Counted from the stretch's first letter, positions 48,236-57,950 are shown. The stretch is 64,000 bases of DNA from Bradyrhizobium sp. KBS0727 (GCF_005937885.2 NZ_CP042176.1:620001-684000); one strand, 5' to 3'. The notes: generated from the letters alone by a model not told the origin. Translations and numbers: made by a program.

Positions 48236-49180
48236 ATGAAGTGGGTCGATCGCGTCGGACGTCATCTCAAGCTGCGAGACCTGCATATTCTGCTCGCGGT
48301 GGTGCAGCGGGGCAGCATGGCAAAGGCTGCGGCCGAACTCGCGATATCGCAGCCCGCGGTATCGAAAGCGATCGCGGACATGGAGCATATGTTCGGGCTC
48401 CGCCTGCTCGACCGGAGTCGCAGCGGCATAGAGCCGACAGCCTACGGCCGCGCCCTCGTCATGCGCGGCCAAGCGATTTTCGACGAGCTCAAACACGGCG
48501 TCGAGGAACTCGCAGTTCTCTCCGACCCGAGCGTCGGAGACCTGCGTATCGGCAGCACCGAGAGCGTCGCGGCCGGCTTTTTGCCTGCTGTCATCAAACG
48601 TTTCTCGCTCGAGCAGCCGCGTGTCAGACTCGACGTCGCGCAAACTGTGATGAGCAAGCTACATTATCGCGAGTTGCGCGAGCGCAGCATCGATCTGCTG
48701 ATCGGCCGTATTCCGGCGCCGTTCGACGAGGACGACCTCGAGGCGGAAGTTGTGTACAATGATGACACCGTGGTGATTGCGGGCCGGCAGAGCAAATGGG
48801 CGAAGTCGCGCAAGCTCAAGCTCGCCGACCTCGCCGGTGAACGCTGGATACTGCCGCCGCGGGATACGATGCATGGCGCAGGCGTACCAAAAGTATTTCG
48901 CGACAGCGGCTCCGAAATGCCACCTGCGCCCATCACGACCCTTTCAATTCATTTATGCCTCCGGCTGGTGGCGGGCGCACAATTTGTGACGATGCTTCCA
49001 GCCTCGGTACTGGGCTTCGGCAACAGAGACGAATCTCTCAAAGTCCTTCCAATCAACATTCCCGTGCGGCGGCGGCCTGTCGCAATCGTAACCCTCAAGA
49101 ATCGTACGCGCAGCCCGGCAGCAAAGCTTTTCATTGAATGCGTCCATCGGACGGCGAGAGAGGACGCGAAGGCGCCGTAG
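48236..49180 (+). CDS. LysR-family transcriptional regulator
   Basis: The 314-residue regulator has an N-terminal helix-turn-helix (LRDLHILLAVVQRGSMAKAA, ISQPAVSKAIADMEH) and a C-terminal substrate-binding domain resembling GbpR/CbbR types. It is divergent from the metallo-hydrolase gene, the likely target. The ATG at 48236 has only a weak ribosome site (TAGGTCCGTGCC). Confidence 0.88.
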   Translation: MKWVDRVGRHLKLRDLHILLAVVQRGSMAKAAAELAISQPAVSKAIADMEHMFGLRLLDRSRSGIEPTAYGRALVMRGQAIFDELKHGVEELAVLSDPSVGDLRIGSTESVAAGFLPAVIKRFSLEQPRVRLDVAQTVMSKLHYRELRERSIDLLIGRIPAPFDEDDLEAEVVYNDDTVVIAGRQSKWAKSRKLKLADLAGERWILPPRDTMHGAGVPKVFRDSGSEMPPAPITTLSIHLCLRLVAGAQFVTMLPASVLGFGNRDESLKVLPINIPVRRRPVAIVTLKNRTRSPAAKLFIECVHRTAREDAKAP

Positions 49181-49244
49181 CGCGTACACAGCGAGAAGCA
49201 GGCTAATCCAAGCGGGAGATGCTGAGGAGGAATGGCGCTTTGGG

Positions 49245-49336
49245 TCACGGCGAGTTGGCTGTCGCGAAACTCAACGATATAGCCGTCCTTGATCGGACGG
49301 TAGTCGGTCGGTGAGGTGTTGAGGGTGATGCCGGCC
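49245..49336 (-). pseudogene. C-terminal remnant of a branched-chain amino acid-type binding protein
   Basis: Ninety-two bases are about 90% identical (9 mismatches by eye) to 51885-51976, the 3' end of the intact binding-protein gene. They encode ITLNTSPTDYRPIKDGY and VEFRDSQLAV. Sequence on both sides is unrelated, so only a scar of a former paralogue remains. Confidence 0.8.
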
Positions 49337-49419
49337 TGCCCCGTTGACGAATGCACGAATGCCACGACCAGCATCGTCGTATCGCCGAAAACATACGCCT
49401 GGGTTCAGGCCTTGCAGGC

Positions 49420-50448
49420 TCAAGATTTGGAGATGCCCGCGATCAGCGCCTTGTCAAAACCTTCGGGGTCCGTCATTTGCGGCGCGTGGCCGAATTCGGG
49501 AAACTCGATGAGCTTCGCGCCGGGAATGGCCTTGGCGGCGGCTTTGCCCAGTTCGGGATAATTTCCAAGCTTCGGCCGAAGCTCCGGAGGTGCGAAATCC
49601 TTGGCAATGGCCGTGGTGTCTTTCTGGCCGATCATGAGCAAGGTCGGCACCGAGATTTCCGGAAACCGGTACAGCACGGGTTGGGTCATGATCATGTCGT
49701 AGATCAGCGCCGAATCCCAGGCGACGGCTTCCTTGCCCGGACCTTTGTTGAGGCCGGCGAGCATCTGGACCGCGCGTTCGTAGCGATCCTCCCATTTGCC
49801 CGCATAGTAGGTCGATTTCTCGTAGGCACGGATTCCATCGGCATTGGTCTTCAGCTCACGCGCGTACCATTGGTCGACCGAGATCGGAGGCACGCCCTTA
49901 GCGGACCAGTCCTCGAGCCCGACGGGGTTGACCATCACGAGGTGGCTGACGTCCTGCGGATAGATCAGCGAATAATGTGCCGCCAGCATGCCTCCGGTCG
50001 AATGACCGATCACAACCGGCTTTTCGATGCCGAGGCTGGCCAGCAGTTCATGGGTGTTGCCGGCAAGCTGCTTGAAGGTGAACTGGTAAGCGGCGGGCTT
50101 GCTCGACTTGCAGAAGCCGATCTGATCCGGCGCGATCACACGATAGCCGGCCGCGACCAGGTCCTTGATGGTCGGCTCCCAGGTGGCGGCGCAAAAATTC
50201 TTTCCGTGCAACAGCACCGCCGTCTGTCCGTTCGGGCGGTCCGGCTTGACGTCGAGATAGGCCATCTGCAGCGACTGCCGCTGCGACGTGAAAGCAAAGT
50301 GCTGAAGTGGATACGGATAGTCGAACCCTTCTAGTTCCGGCCCGTAGGCCGGTGTTGCGTCGGTCGGCTGCTGGGCCGCCAGAGGTCCCACGACCATAGC
50401 CGCTGAAAGCGCTACGCCGACGAAGGTCGTCCGTATCCGGAATTTCAT
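49420..50448 (-). CDS. Secreted alpha/beta hydrolase
   Basis: The 342-residue protein has a signal peptide (FVGVALSAAMVVGPLAAQ). The nucleophile Ser150 lies in VIGHSTGGMLA, the oxyanion region in LLHGKNFCAATWEP, an acid near IGQKDTT, and His in EFGHAPQM. These are the features of an esterase, lactonase or haloalkane-type hydrolase; the substrate is unknown. The frame continues to 50565, but the ATG at 50448 starts the signal peptide. Confidence 0.85.
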   Translation of the reverse strand: MKFRIRTTFVGVALSAAMVVGPLAAQQPTDATPAYGPELEGFDYPYPLQHFAFTSQRQSLQMAYLDVKPDRPNGQTAVLLHGKNFCAATWEPTIKDLVAAGYRVIAPDQIGFCKSSKPAAYQFTFKQLAGNTHELLASLGIEKPVVIGHSTGGMLAAHYSLIYPQDVSHLVMVNPVGLEDWSAKGVPPISVDQWYARELKTNADGIRAYEKSTYYAGKWEDRYERAVQMLAGLNKGPGKEAVAWDSALIYDMIMTQPVLYRFPEISVPTLLMIGQKDTTAIAKDFAPPELRPKLGNYPELGKAAAKAIPGAKLIEFPEFGHAPQMTDPEGFDKALIAGISKS

Positions 50449-50764
50449 GGTTTTTCCCGCAAATCGTTGGGAGATTTCGAACTCTCTCCCTTGCTGACTA
50501 TCGCCAAGCGGGCTGCGCCGATAGTCAAAATCCCTTGATGCACCGGATCGGCCGGCGCCATGCAACGGGCCGCCGGGCGCACTGTGCGCAAGATCGTTGT
50601 TCCGACGTCAAAACTGCTCGGCGTGCAACAAAGCGGAAGTGCGCTCCGGCTCACTTTCGGACGTCGAAAGCCTGCATCGGTGCGACGTCTGTTTATGCTC
50701 GATGAGGTGACAAAATCGGTCCGCGTGCGCAGGTCAGAAAGGTGCCAAAAAGCGGAACTCGCAC
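50449..50764. other. 316 bases without a gene
   Basis: The 5' side of the alpha/beta hydrolase. A GAACTCTCTCCCTTGCTG stretch and some GC-rich inverted pairs are present, but no promoter, repeat or gene can be supported. Confidence 0.4.
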
Positions 50765-51028
50765 CTAACGACTTCGGCGGCCCCAGCGCGAAAGCGTTTC
50801 GTAAATAGCCCCAGCAAACGCTGCAAGGCCAAGGATTATTAGAAGGACGTTTCCACCAAACTCATACGCGAATAGGTATGGGTCGGCTGCATAAGCCACC
50901 GTGCGATGGAAGCCACGGTGCAACGCTATTTGTCCGGTCTCATGCCATTCATATAGAGCCTGCCCACCTACAGAAATGAAAGCGATGCCCATCGCGGCCA
51001 GCCCTAAGTTGTACCAACGCTCTTTCAT
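50765..51028 (-). CDS. Small membrane protein, unknown
   Basis: An 87-residue protein with two probable membrane helices (LGLAAMGIAFISVGGQALY and NVLLIILGLAAFAGAIY). The first is followed by a short charged loop, and the C-terminus is basic (RWGRRSR), favouring a cytoplasmic end. No family is recognised. It lies in an accessory stretch. Confidence 0.55.
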   Translation of the reverse strand: MKERWYNLGLAAMGIAFISVGGQALYEWHETGQIALHRGFHRTVAYAADPYLFAYEFGGNVLLIILGLAAFAGAIYETLSRWGRRSR

Positions 51029-51088
51029 CTGCGAGACTGTTGTCTGAACCTATTGCCGCTTAATGAATGGGCGCTTCAGAAATGTCCG

Positions 51089-51295
51089 CTAACCGAATGC
51101 GCGGCGCAAGCTAATGGCACACCATAGGCCGCACATCATAACAATGATGCGGAGGGCTTGCTGGTAGCTCTTGGGAATGCGCAACAGATTTACGGCAAGC
51201 ATAGCAACAATTGTTCCCGTGAATGTCAAAGCGATAGCCAAATCAGCGTGTCCTTTGTGAGCTCGATGGCGGGGACTGTATCGCGCTCGGAACAA
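51089..51295 (-). CDS. Doubtful small membrane protein
   Basis: A 68-codon frame with hydrophobic segments (LTFTGTIVAMLAVNLLRI and IIVMMCGLWCAISL). It opens with TTG and has no clear ribosome site, so start and reality are uncertain. Composition still looks membrane-like. Confidence 0.3.
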   Translation of the reverse strand: MFRARYSPRHRAHKGHADLAIALTFTGTIVAMLAVNLLRIPKSYQQALRIIVMMCGLWCAISLRRAFG

Positions 51296-51421
51296 GTAAG
51301 CATAAATCGATTTGCTACATCTGGTTGCGTCGTATTAATAGTTGGTTTGGAATTTCTCACTGCAATAGGGCTTTAGCATTGAATAGACGCTCATCGTTTC
51401 TATTGCTTCAGCAGGCACGCC

Positions 51422-51622
51422 GTGGAGATTTTTGCAGGCATCTTCTACCTTTTCGGCCTTATCTTTGGATGGCCGATACGTGCGTTCCGCCGATGGTTGG
51501 ATCGACAGCCAGATCGCAACCCGTCTCAAATATCTACATTGCACAAGGTTGGCCGGTTAGCGTTAGCCGCGAGTTTGACGCTTGCTATTTTGATCCCACT
51601 GGGATGGCTACTTTTTAGATGA
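51422..51622 (+). CDS. Small membrane protein, unknown
   Basis: A 66-residue protein with hydrophobic segments at both ends (IFAGIFYLFGLIFGWPI and LALAASLTLAILIPLGWLLF) and a basic middle. It opens with GTG at 51422. No family is recognised; position in an accessory stretch and lack of a clear ribosome site limit confidence. Confidence 0.4.
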   Translation: MEIFAGIFYLFGLIFGWPIRAFRRWLDRQPDRNPSQISTLHKVGRLALAASLTLAILIPLGWLLFR

Positions 51623-51721
51623 CCTAATCCCGTGGACGGTACGGCCCTTTGAGTCAAGAGCTGGCCGGGCCGCCTTGAAGTCCGACTTCGGCAATACCTG
51701 TGGGCGCCTTAAATTGAGGCC

Positions 51722-51809
51722 GTCATGCCCGGCCTTGTCCGGGCATCCACGTCTTTTCTTGGCCCGATGCAGCTAAGACGTGGATGCCCGGGACAAGCCC
51801 GGGCATGAC
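51722..51809. repeat. Palindromic repeat, GTCATGCCCGGG family
   Basis: A near-perfect inverted pair, GTCATGCCCGGCCTTGTCCG and GGACAAGCCCGGGCATGAC, with GGGCATCCACGTC/GACGTGGATGCCC just inside. It is the most symmetrical copy of the family, with a loop of about 20 bases. It lies between a small membrane protein gene and the convergent binding-protein gene. Confidence 0.8.
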
Positions 51810-51855
51810 GAGCAAGGAGGCCCGACTATGATGCGTTGCTTTCACGCCAGCCTCG

Positions 51856-53073
51856 TCACGACCCGCCGTGCAGCAATTCGCTGATCACGGCGAGCTGGCT
51901 GTCGCGAAACTCGACCATGTAGCCGTCCTTGATCGGGCGGTAGTCGGTCGGCGAAGTGTTGAGGGTAATGCCGGGCAGCAGCATCGACAGCGGGACGCCT
52001 TTGAGGTTGGCGGCCTGGGCCATGATGTTGGCGCGGCTCAGATCGTTCTTGCACTGCTCCAGCACCACGACCAGCGCTTGCGCCACCATGTAGCCGTAGC
52101 CGGCGGCGAAGTTCGCCGGATCGACATTGGGCAGCCGCGCCTTCATGAAATCGCCGTAGGCGACGAGGCCAGGATCCTTGGAGTCGGGCAGATAAGGTTT
52201 CAGCGAAACCACCGACATGATGCCGTGAGACGCATCGAGCCCGGCCGGCACCATCACGGTGTCCTTGTTGGCGCAGCCCGAGGCGATGAAGCGCATCGGC
52301 CGCCAGCCGGTTTCATAGGCCTTGCGGATCGCCTGCGCGCAGGCGCGCGGGGTCACGCTGTAGATCAGGAAGACGTCGGCCTTGGTGTTGGCGAGCGTCA
52401 GGATCTGCGAGTCCACCGTAGGATCGGCGACCTCGAAGCTCGAGGCCATCGCGATCGCGTTGTCGGCGTCGGCGCCGAGTGCTTCCTTGACGCCGCGCAG
52501 ATAGTCCTTACCGGCATCGTCGTTCTGGTAGAGGATCGCAAAGCGCGCATTGGGATTTTTGGCGCGCGCAAAGCGCACCTCGATGCCGGCTTCCTCGACA
52601 TAGTTGGGCGCCCACGGCAGCGCCATCAGCCAGGGCTGCGTCGCCGGCTCGTTCCATTTCGAGGCGGAGGAGATCAGGAACAAATGCGGCACCTTGGCGC
52701 CGTTGAGATATTTGGCGGTCGCCGAGCTGGGCGCGGTGCCCATGGTTCCGAACATGAAAGCGACGTTGTCGTTCTCGACCAGCCGGCGGGTGGCCTCGAC
52801 CGTCTTCGGCGGCGAGAAGCCGTCGTCGAGCGAGATCATGTTGAGCTTGCGGCCGTTGACGCCGCCCTTTTCGTTGATCATGTCGAAATAGGCGGCAAAC
52901 ACCTTGCCGGTGACGCTGAGCGCCGACGCCGGCCCGCTATACGGCATGATATTGCCGAACTTGATTTCGGTATCGGTGATGCCGGGCTGCTGGGCCGAGG
53001 CCGCCGTCCCGGCCGCAAGCGACAGCGTGACTGACAAAACGGCGGCGGGGACGAACTGGCTCGATCGGATCAT
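51856..53073 (-). CDS. ABC transporter substrate-binding protein (branched-chain amino acid type)
   Basis: The 405-residue periplasmic protein has a signal peptide (FVPAAVLSVTLSLAAGTAAS). The body follows the Leu/Ile/Val-binding pattern (KFGNIMPYSGPASALSVTGK, GGVNGRKLNMISLDDGFSPP). It is related to the protein at 43364-44602, and the remnant at 49245-49336 is a near copy of its 3' end. No permease genes are adjacent. It is divergent from the acyl-CoA dehydrogenase locus and may import a substrate for it. Confidence 0.88.
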   Translation of the reverse strand: MIRSSQFVPAAVLSVTLSLAAGTAASAQQPGITDTEIKFGNIMPYSGPASALSVTGKVFAAYFDMINEKGGVNGRKLNMISLDDGFSPPKTVEATRRLVENDNVAFMFGTMGTAPSSATAKYLNGAKVPHLFLISSASKWNEPATQPWLMALPWAPNYVEEAGIEVRFARAKNPNARFAILYQNDDAGKDYLRGVKEALGADADNAIAMASSFEVADPTVDSQILTLANTKADVFLIYSVTPRACAQAIRKAYETGWRPMRFIASGCANKDTVMVPAGLDASHGIMSVVSLKPYLPDSKDPGLVAYGDFMKARLPNVDPANFAAGYGYMVAQALVVVLEQCKNDLSRANIMAQAANLKGVPLSMLLPGITLNTSPTDYRPIKDGYMVEFRDSQLAVISELLHGGS

Positions 53074-53295
53074 GCTTCATCCTCCCCGGTGAACGACCGT
53101 ATGTGCTATTTTGTCTTTTTGGAAGGCTAGGCAGGCCACAGGTGATTGTCCAGCCGCTGAACGCAAGTTTGCGCGGGCCAAATCAGGGCAACCTGACCTT
53201 TATATTGGAGCATGATCTCCGCGCAAACGCCCCCCGGCGTTTGTCGCGAGGGAAAACCGGTACCTACTTTTCCGGATCATGCTCGGGAGGAAATC

Positions 53296-54450
53296 ATGCT
53301 GGAACGAAGCCGGGTACAAAACCCCTTCTACACGCCGGAGCACGAAGCGTTTCGCGACGTGATGCGCCGCTTTGTTTCGCGCGAGATCGAGCCCTATGCC
53401 CATGAATGGGATGAGGCCGGCGAGTTTCCGCGCGAACTCTATGCCAAGGCATCCGAGATCGGGCTGTTGGGGCTCGGCTTCCCCGAGGAGTTTGGCGGCG
53501 TGCCCGCCGACCAGTTCATGAAGATCGTGGCCTCGCAGGAACTGGCGCGCGCCGGCGCCGGCGGGGTCAGTTCGAGCCTGATGAGCCACACCATCGGTTC
53601 GCCCCCGATCGCGCGCGCCGCCCGCCCCGAGGTGAAGGCGCGGGTGCTGCCGGACGTATTGGCCGGCAGGAAAATCTCGGCGCTGGCGATCACCGAGCCG
53701 AGCGGCGGCTCCGATGTCGCCAACCTCCGCACCAAGGCGCGGCGCGACGGCGACCATTATGTCGTCAGCGGCGAGAAGACGTTTATCACCTCGGGCATGC
53801 GGGCCGATTATCTCACTGTCGCGGTGCGCACCGGCGGCGAGGGGCCGGGCGGGGTCAGCATGCTCTTGATCGAAGGTGATACGCCGGGGTTGTCGCGCAC
53901 CAAGCTCAAGAAGATGGGCTGGTGGGCGTCGGACACCGCCACCTTGCATTTCGACGAGTGCCGGGTGCCGGTCGAAAACCTGATCGGCGAGGAAGGCCAG
54001 GGCTTCAAGATCATCATGCATAACTTCAACAGCGAGCGCATGGGCATGGCGGCGGGCTGCACGGCCTATGCGCGTGTCTGCCTCGAGGAAGCCATTGCCT
54101 ATGCCAAGGAGCGCAAAACCTTCGGCAAGCCGATTTCGCAGCACCAGGTGATCCGTCACAAGCTGGTCGACATGGCGCAGAAGGTGGCGGCGTCGCAGGC
54201 GATGCTGGAAATGCTGGCGTGGCGGCTCGGGCAGGGCGAGAGCCCGGTCGCCGAGATCTGCATGATGAAGAACCAGGCGACCCAGACCATGGCGTTCTGC
54301 GCCAGTGAAGCCGTGCAGATTTTCGGCGGCGCCGGCTTCATGCGCGGCGTCAAGGTCGAGCGCATCTACCGCGAGGTCAAGGTCAACGCCATCGGCGGCG
54401 GCACCGAGGAGATCATGAAGGATCTCGCGTCAAGGCAGATGGGGTTGTGA
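53296..54450 (+). CDS. Acyl-CoA dehydrogenase (1 of 3)
   Basis: The 384-residue flavoenzyme has the acyl-CoA dehydrogenase signatures ALAITEPSGGSDVANL and GGGTEEIMKDLASRQMG. At the C-terminal position that holds the catalytic Glu in medium-chain enzymes it has Gly. A Glu in NSERMGMA matches the alternative site of isovaleryl- and long-chain enzymes, suggesting branched or long substrates. The ATG at 53296 follows GGAGGAAATC. It is the first gene of the co-directional catabolic set. Confidence 0.9.
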   Translation: MLERSRVQNPFYTPEHEAFRDVMRRFVSREIEPYAHEWDEAGEFPRELYAKASEIGLLGLGFPEEFGGVPADQFMKIVASQELARAGAGGVSSSLMSHTIGSPPIARAARPEVKARVLPDVLAGRKISALAITEPSGGSDVANLRTKARRDGDHYVVSGEKTFITSGMRADYLTVAVRTGGEGPGGVSMLLIEGDTPGLSRTKLKKMGWWASDTATLHFDECRVPVENLIGEEGQGFKIIMHNFNSERMGMAAGCTAYARVCLEEAIAYAKERKTFGKPISQHQVIRHKLVDMAQKVAASQAMLEMLAWRLGQGESPVAEICMMKNQATQTMAFCASEAVQIFGGAGFMRGVKVERIYREVKVNAIGGGTEEIMKDLASRQMGL

Positions 54451-54458
54451 TACGCGCC

Positions 54459-54618
54459 GTCGTTCCGGGGCGCGCCGTCAGGCGCGAACCTCAGATGTGC
54501 AATCGCACATCGGGGAACCTAGAGATGAGTAAAACAGAGATGAGTAAAACAATGTCGAACTTCTCCGATGTGCAATTGCACATCGTAGTTCGCTCGCTTC
54601 GCATCGCCCCGGAATGAC
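54459..54618. repeat. Enlarged mosaic palindromic repeat with internal tandem duplication
   Basis: Outer ends GTCGTTCCGGGG and CCCCGGAATGAC. Two variants of the GATGTGCAATTGCACATC module are present (54493-54510 and 54568-54586). Between them GAGATGAGTAAAACA is repeated exactly twice (54521-54535 and 54536-54550). The repeat ends 12 bases before the next start codon. Confidence 0.8.
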
Positions 54619-54630
54619 GAGAGGACAAAG

Positions 54631-55788
54631 ATGCTCTTCACCGCCGACCACGACGAACCGCGCCGCATCCTGCAGAAATTCATCGCGGCCGGGATCAATC
54701 CGTTCGTCGACGAATGGGAGAAGGCGGATATCTTTCCCGCCCATGCGCTGTTCAAGAAGCTCGGCGATCTCGGCTTTCTCGGCCTCAACAAGCCCGTCGA
54801 ATTCGGCGGTCAGGGGCTCGACTACAGCTATGCGCTGATGATGGCCGAAGAGCTCGGCGCCATCACCTGCGGCGGCGTGCCGATGGCGATCGGGGTGCAG
54901 ACCGACATGGCGACGCCGGCGCTGGCGCGGTTTGGTTCCGATGAGGTTCGTCGCGAGTTCCTGGCGCCCGCGATCGCGGGCGACATGGTGGCCTGTATCG
55001 GCGTGTCGGAGCCGGGCGCCGGCTCCGACGTCGCCTCGATCAAGACCAATGCCCGCTCCGATGGCGATGACTATGTCATCAATGGCGGCAAGATGTGGAT
55101 CACCAACGGCACGCAGGCCGACTGGATTTGCCTGCTCGCCAATACCAGCGACGGCCAGGTCCATCGCAACAAGTCGCTGATCTGCGTGCCCATGAAGAGC
55201 AAGGGCGTCCAGATCGCGCGCAAGCTCGACAAGATGGGCATGCGTTCCTCCGACACCGCGCAAATCTTCTTCGACAACGTCCGGGTGCCGAAGCGCAACC
55301 GCATCGGCGAGGAAGGCCAGGGTTTTTCCTACCAGATGGTGCAGTTCCAGGAGGAGCGGCTGTGGGGCGCGGCCGCCTGCCTCAAGGCGCATGAATACAT
55401 CATCCATGAGACGATCGAATACACCCGCAATCGCAAGGCGTTCGGCAAATCGATCCTCGACAACCAGACCGTCCATTTCAAGCTGGCGGAAATGCAGACC
55501 GAAGTCGAGCTGCTGCGCGCGCTGATCTATCGCGCCGCCGAAGCGCTGGTCGCGGGCGAGGACGTCACAAGACTGGCGACGATGGCGAAACTCAAGGCGG
55601 GACGTTTGGGCCGGGAACTGACCGATGCCTGTCTGCAGTTCTGGGGCGGCATGGGGTTCATGAACGAAACGCCGGTGAGCCGGGCCTATCGCGACAGCCG
55701 CCTGACCTCGATCGGCGGCGGCGCCGACGAGGTGATGCTGACGGTGCTGTGCAAGATGATGGGCACGCTGCCGGGCGCCAAGAAATAG
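54631..55788 (+). CDS. Acyl-CoA dehydrogenase (2 of 3)
   Basis: The 385-residue enzyme has CIGVSEPGAGSDVASI, MWITNGTQADW and SIGGGADEVML. As in the preceding gene, the C-terminal catalytic Glu position is Gly, and a Glu in FQEERLWGA occupies the isovaleryl/long-chain-type position. Its ribosome site (GAGAGGAC) lies at the edge of the repeat, so repeat and leader are transcribed together. It is followed 33 bases later by the third dehydrogenase. Confidence 0.9.
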   Translation: MLFTADHDEPRRILQKFIAAGINPFVDEWEKADIFPAHALFKKLGDLGFLGLNKPVEFGGQGLDYSYALMMAEELGAITCGGVPMAIGVQTDMATPALARFGSDEVRREFLAPAIAGDMVACIGVSEPGAGSDVASIKTNARSDGDDYVINGGKMWITNGTQADWICLLANTSDGQVHRNKSLICVPMKSKGVQIARKLDKMGMRSSDTAQIFFDNVRVPKRNRIGEEGQGFSYQMVQFQEERLWGAAACLKAHEYIIHETIEYTRNRKAFGKSILDNQTVHFKLAEMQTEVELLRALIYRAAEALVAGEDVTRLATMAKLKAGRLGRELTDACLQFWGGMGFMNETPVSRAYRDSRLTSIGGGADEVMLTVLCKMMGTLPGAKK

Positions 55789-55821
55789 GGCAGGAAAATA
55801 AGGAATAAGGACGGTGTGACC

Positions 55822-57033
55822 ATGTTCTACGAACAGAGCCAGAAGATCACCGAGCTGAGGCATCGCCTTGAATCGTTCATGGATCGCCATGTCTATCCGA
55901 ACGAGGAGCGGTTCTATAAGGAGGCCGAGGATCTGGGGCCGTGGAAGGTTTATCCTGTTGTCGAGGAGTTGAAGCCAAAGGCCCGTGAGGCCGGCCTCTG
56001 GAATCTCTTTCTGCCCGAAAGCGAGCGCGGCGCCGGCCTGACCAATCTCGAATATGCGCCGCTGTGCGAGGTGATGGGGCGGTCGCATCTGGCGCCCGAG
56101 CTGTTCAACTGCTCGGCGCCCGACACCGGTAACATGGAAGTTCTGGCGCGCTATGGCACCAGGGAGCATCAGGAGCGGTGGCTGAAGCCGCTGCTATCAG
56201 GCGAAATCCGGTCCTGCTTTGCCATGACCGAACCGGCCGTTGCCTCCAGCGACGCCACCAATATCGAGAGTTCGATCGTCCGCGACGGCGATGACTACGT
56301 CATCAACGGCCGCAAGTGGTACACGACCAATGCCACCGACCCGCGCTGCAAGATCTGCATCTTCATGGGCAAGACCGATCCCGCCAACCCGGATCGCCAT
56401 CGGCAGCAGTCGATGATCCTGGTGCCGATGGATACATCAGGCGTGACGGTTCTGCGGCCGATTCCCGTTTTCGGATTCTACGGCGTGCCTGACCGGGCGT
56501 CGGAAGTCGTATTCAGCAATGTGCGCGTTCCCGCGTCAAACATGCTGCTCGGCGAGGGGCGCGGCTTCGAGATCGCGCAGGGGCGTCTCGGCCCCGGCCG
56601 CATTCATCACTGCATGCGGTTGATCGGGCTTGCCGAACGGACGCTGGAGAAGATGTGCGTTCGGACCCGGAGCCGGGTTGCCTTCGGCAAGCCGGTTTCG
56701 GAGCAAACGGTGACGCAGGAGCGGATCGCGGAATCGCGCATCATGATCGAGCAGTCGCGGCTCCTGACCCTTCATGCCGCCCACATGATGGATACCGTCG
56801 GCAACCGAACCGCAAGGGCCGAGATCGCGATGATCAAGGTGGCGGTGCCGAACATGGCCTGTCAGGTCATCGACTGGGCGATCCAGGCGCATGGCGGCGC
56901 CGGCACCAGCAACGATTTCGGACTGGCGGCAGCCTATGCCACGGCGCGTCTGCTTCGTCTGGCCGATGGCCCCGATGAAGTCCATCGCAACCAGATTGCG
57001 CGTCTTGAACTGAAAAAGCACAGCAACGGCTGA
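55822..57033 (+). CDS. Acyl-CoA dehydrogenase, ACAD10/11-like (3 of 3)
   Basis: The 403-residue protein has [25 protein letters not shown] and the C-terminal [17 protein letters not shown] typical of the ACAD10/11 group. [13 protein letters not shown] is also characteristic. Group members act on unusual acyl-CoAs, sometimes 4-hydroxyacyl-CoAs. The ATG at 55822 is chosen over a GTG at 55816 because AAGGACGG lies at better spacing. Confidence 0.88.
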   Translation: MFYEQSQKITELRHRLESFMDRHVYPNEERFYKEAEDLGPWKVYPVVEELKPKAREAGLWNLFLPESERGAGLTNLEYAPLCEVMGRSHLAPELFNCSAPDTGNMEVLARYGTREHQERWLKPLLSGEIRSCFAMTEPAVASSDATNIESSIVRDGDDYVINGRKWYTTNATDPRCKICIFMGKTDPANPDRHRQQSMILVPMDTSGVTVLRPIPVFGFYGVPDRASEVVFSNVRVPASNMLLGEGRGFEIAQGRLGPGRIHHCMRLIGLAERTLEKMCVRTRSRVAFGKPVSEQTVTQERIAESRIMIEQSRLLTLHAAHMMDTVGNRTARAEIAMIKVAVPNMACQVIDWAIQAHGGAGTSNDFGLAAAYATARLLRLADGPDEVHRNQIARLELKKHSNG

Positions 57034-57101
57034 CATGCGCTCCATGGTGCTCGCGCCGCGCCTGTCTTAAACTGACCTGAAATAATTCAAGGGAACGCCT
57101 G

Positions 57102-57758
57102 ATGATCACGCTCTATCACTGCGACGGTGCACGCTCGTTTCGTCCGCTCTGGATGCTGGAAGAGCAGGGGCTGCCTTACGAACTCAAAATGCTGCCGTTC
57201 CCGCCGCGGGTGTTCGCCAAGGAATACATGGCGATCAATCCGCTCGGTACCATTCCCTTCATGGTCGATGGCGAGACCAAGATGACGGAATCCTCGGGCA
57301 TCTGCCATTACCTCGGCACCCGGCATGGGCCGACGCCGCTGGTGGTCGGGGTGGATGAGCCGGCCTACGGCGCCTTCCTCAACTGGATGTATTTCAGCGA
57401 CGCCACGCTGACCTTTCCGCAAACGCTGGTGCTGAGATACAGTCAGCTCGAGCCGGAAGAGCGCCGCAATCCGCAGGTCTCCGGCGATTACGCCAAATGG
57501 TTTCTCGGCCGGCTCCGGGCGGTCGAGGCCGCCACAGCCACCGCCGAGACCCTGTGCGCCGGCCGGTTTACCGCCGCCGATATCGCGATCGGCTACGCGC
57601 TGCGTTTGGCCGGTAACATCGGGCTCGCCAAGGATTTTGGGCCCAATGTCAGGGCATATTGGGACCGGTTGCAGCAACGCGACGGTTACAAGCGCGCCGT
57701 GGCGGCGGAACAAAAGGCCGGTGTCGAACAGGGTGTGAAGGCCAGGGTGCGGCCCTGA
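57102..57758 (+). CDS. Glutathione S-transferase family protein
   Basis: The 218-residue protein has an N-terminal thioredoxin fold (ITLYHCDGARSFRPLWMLEE) with the glutathione contact region NPLGTIPFMV and TESSGICHYLG. An all-helical C-terminal domain follows (FTAADIAIGYALRLAG, the N-capping box region). Role may be detoxification or isomerisation of a pathway intermediate. It lies 68 bases downstream of the dehydrogenase genes on the same strand. Confidence 0.88.
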   Translation: MITLYHCDGARSFRPLWMLEEQGLPYELKMLPFPPRVFAKEYMAINPLGTIPFMVDGETKMTESSGICHYLGTRHGPTPLVVGVDEPAYGAFLNWMYFSDATLTFPQTLVLRYSQLEPEERRNPQVSGDYAKWFLGRLRAVEAATATAETLCAGRFTAADIAIGYALRLAGNIGLAKDFGPNVRAYWDRLQQRDGYKRAVAAEQKAGVEQGVKARVRP

Positions 57759-57767
57759 TGGGTTGCC

Positions 57768-57863
57768 GTCATTCCGGGGCGATGCGAAGCATCGAACCCG
57801 GAATCTCGAGAATCCCCGGGGTGCAATTGCACCCCTGAGGTTCGCTTCGCGCCCCGGAATGAC
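57768..57863. repeat. Mosaic palindromic repeat, GTCATTCCGGGG family
   Basis: Modules are GTCATTCCGGGG, GATGCGAAGCATC, GGAATCTCGAG, GGGGTGCAATTGCACCCC, a TTCGCTTCGCGCC end and CCCCGGAATGAC. It resembles the copy at 2324 but replaces the GGTCCTTCGGACC module. It lies between the GST and AraC genes. Confidence 0.85.
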
Positions 57864-57950
57864 CGTTTTTGTTCGTCTGGTCAGCCCCCCATTTTGCGCT
57901 ATGGTTGACCCCGTCGCAGCGGCCTAAGAGCCGCGCGAGGAGGATCTGCC

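Noticed and set aside
57102..57758. The GST as maleylacetoacetate isomerase completing tyrosine catabolism
   Set aside because: It lies 55 kb from hmgA/fahA within another locus and lacks the zeta-class SSCxWRVRIAL-type motif.
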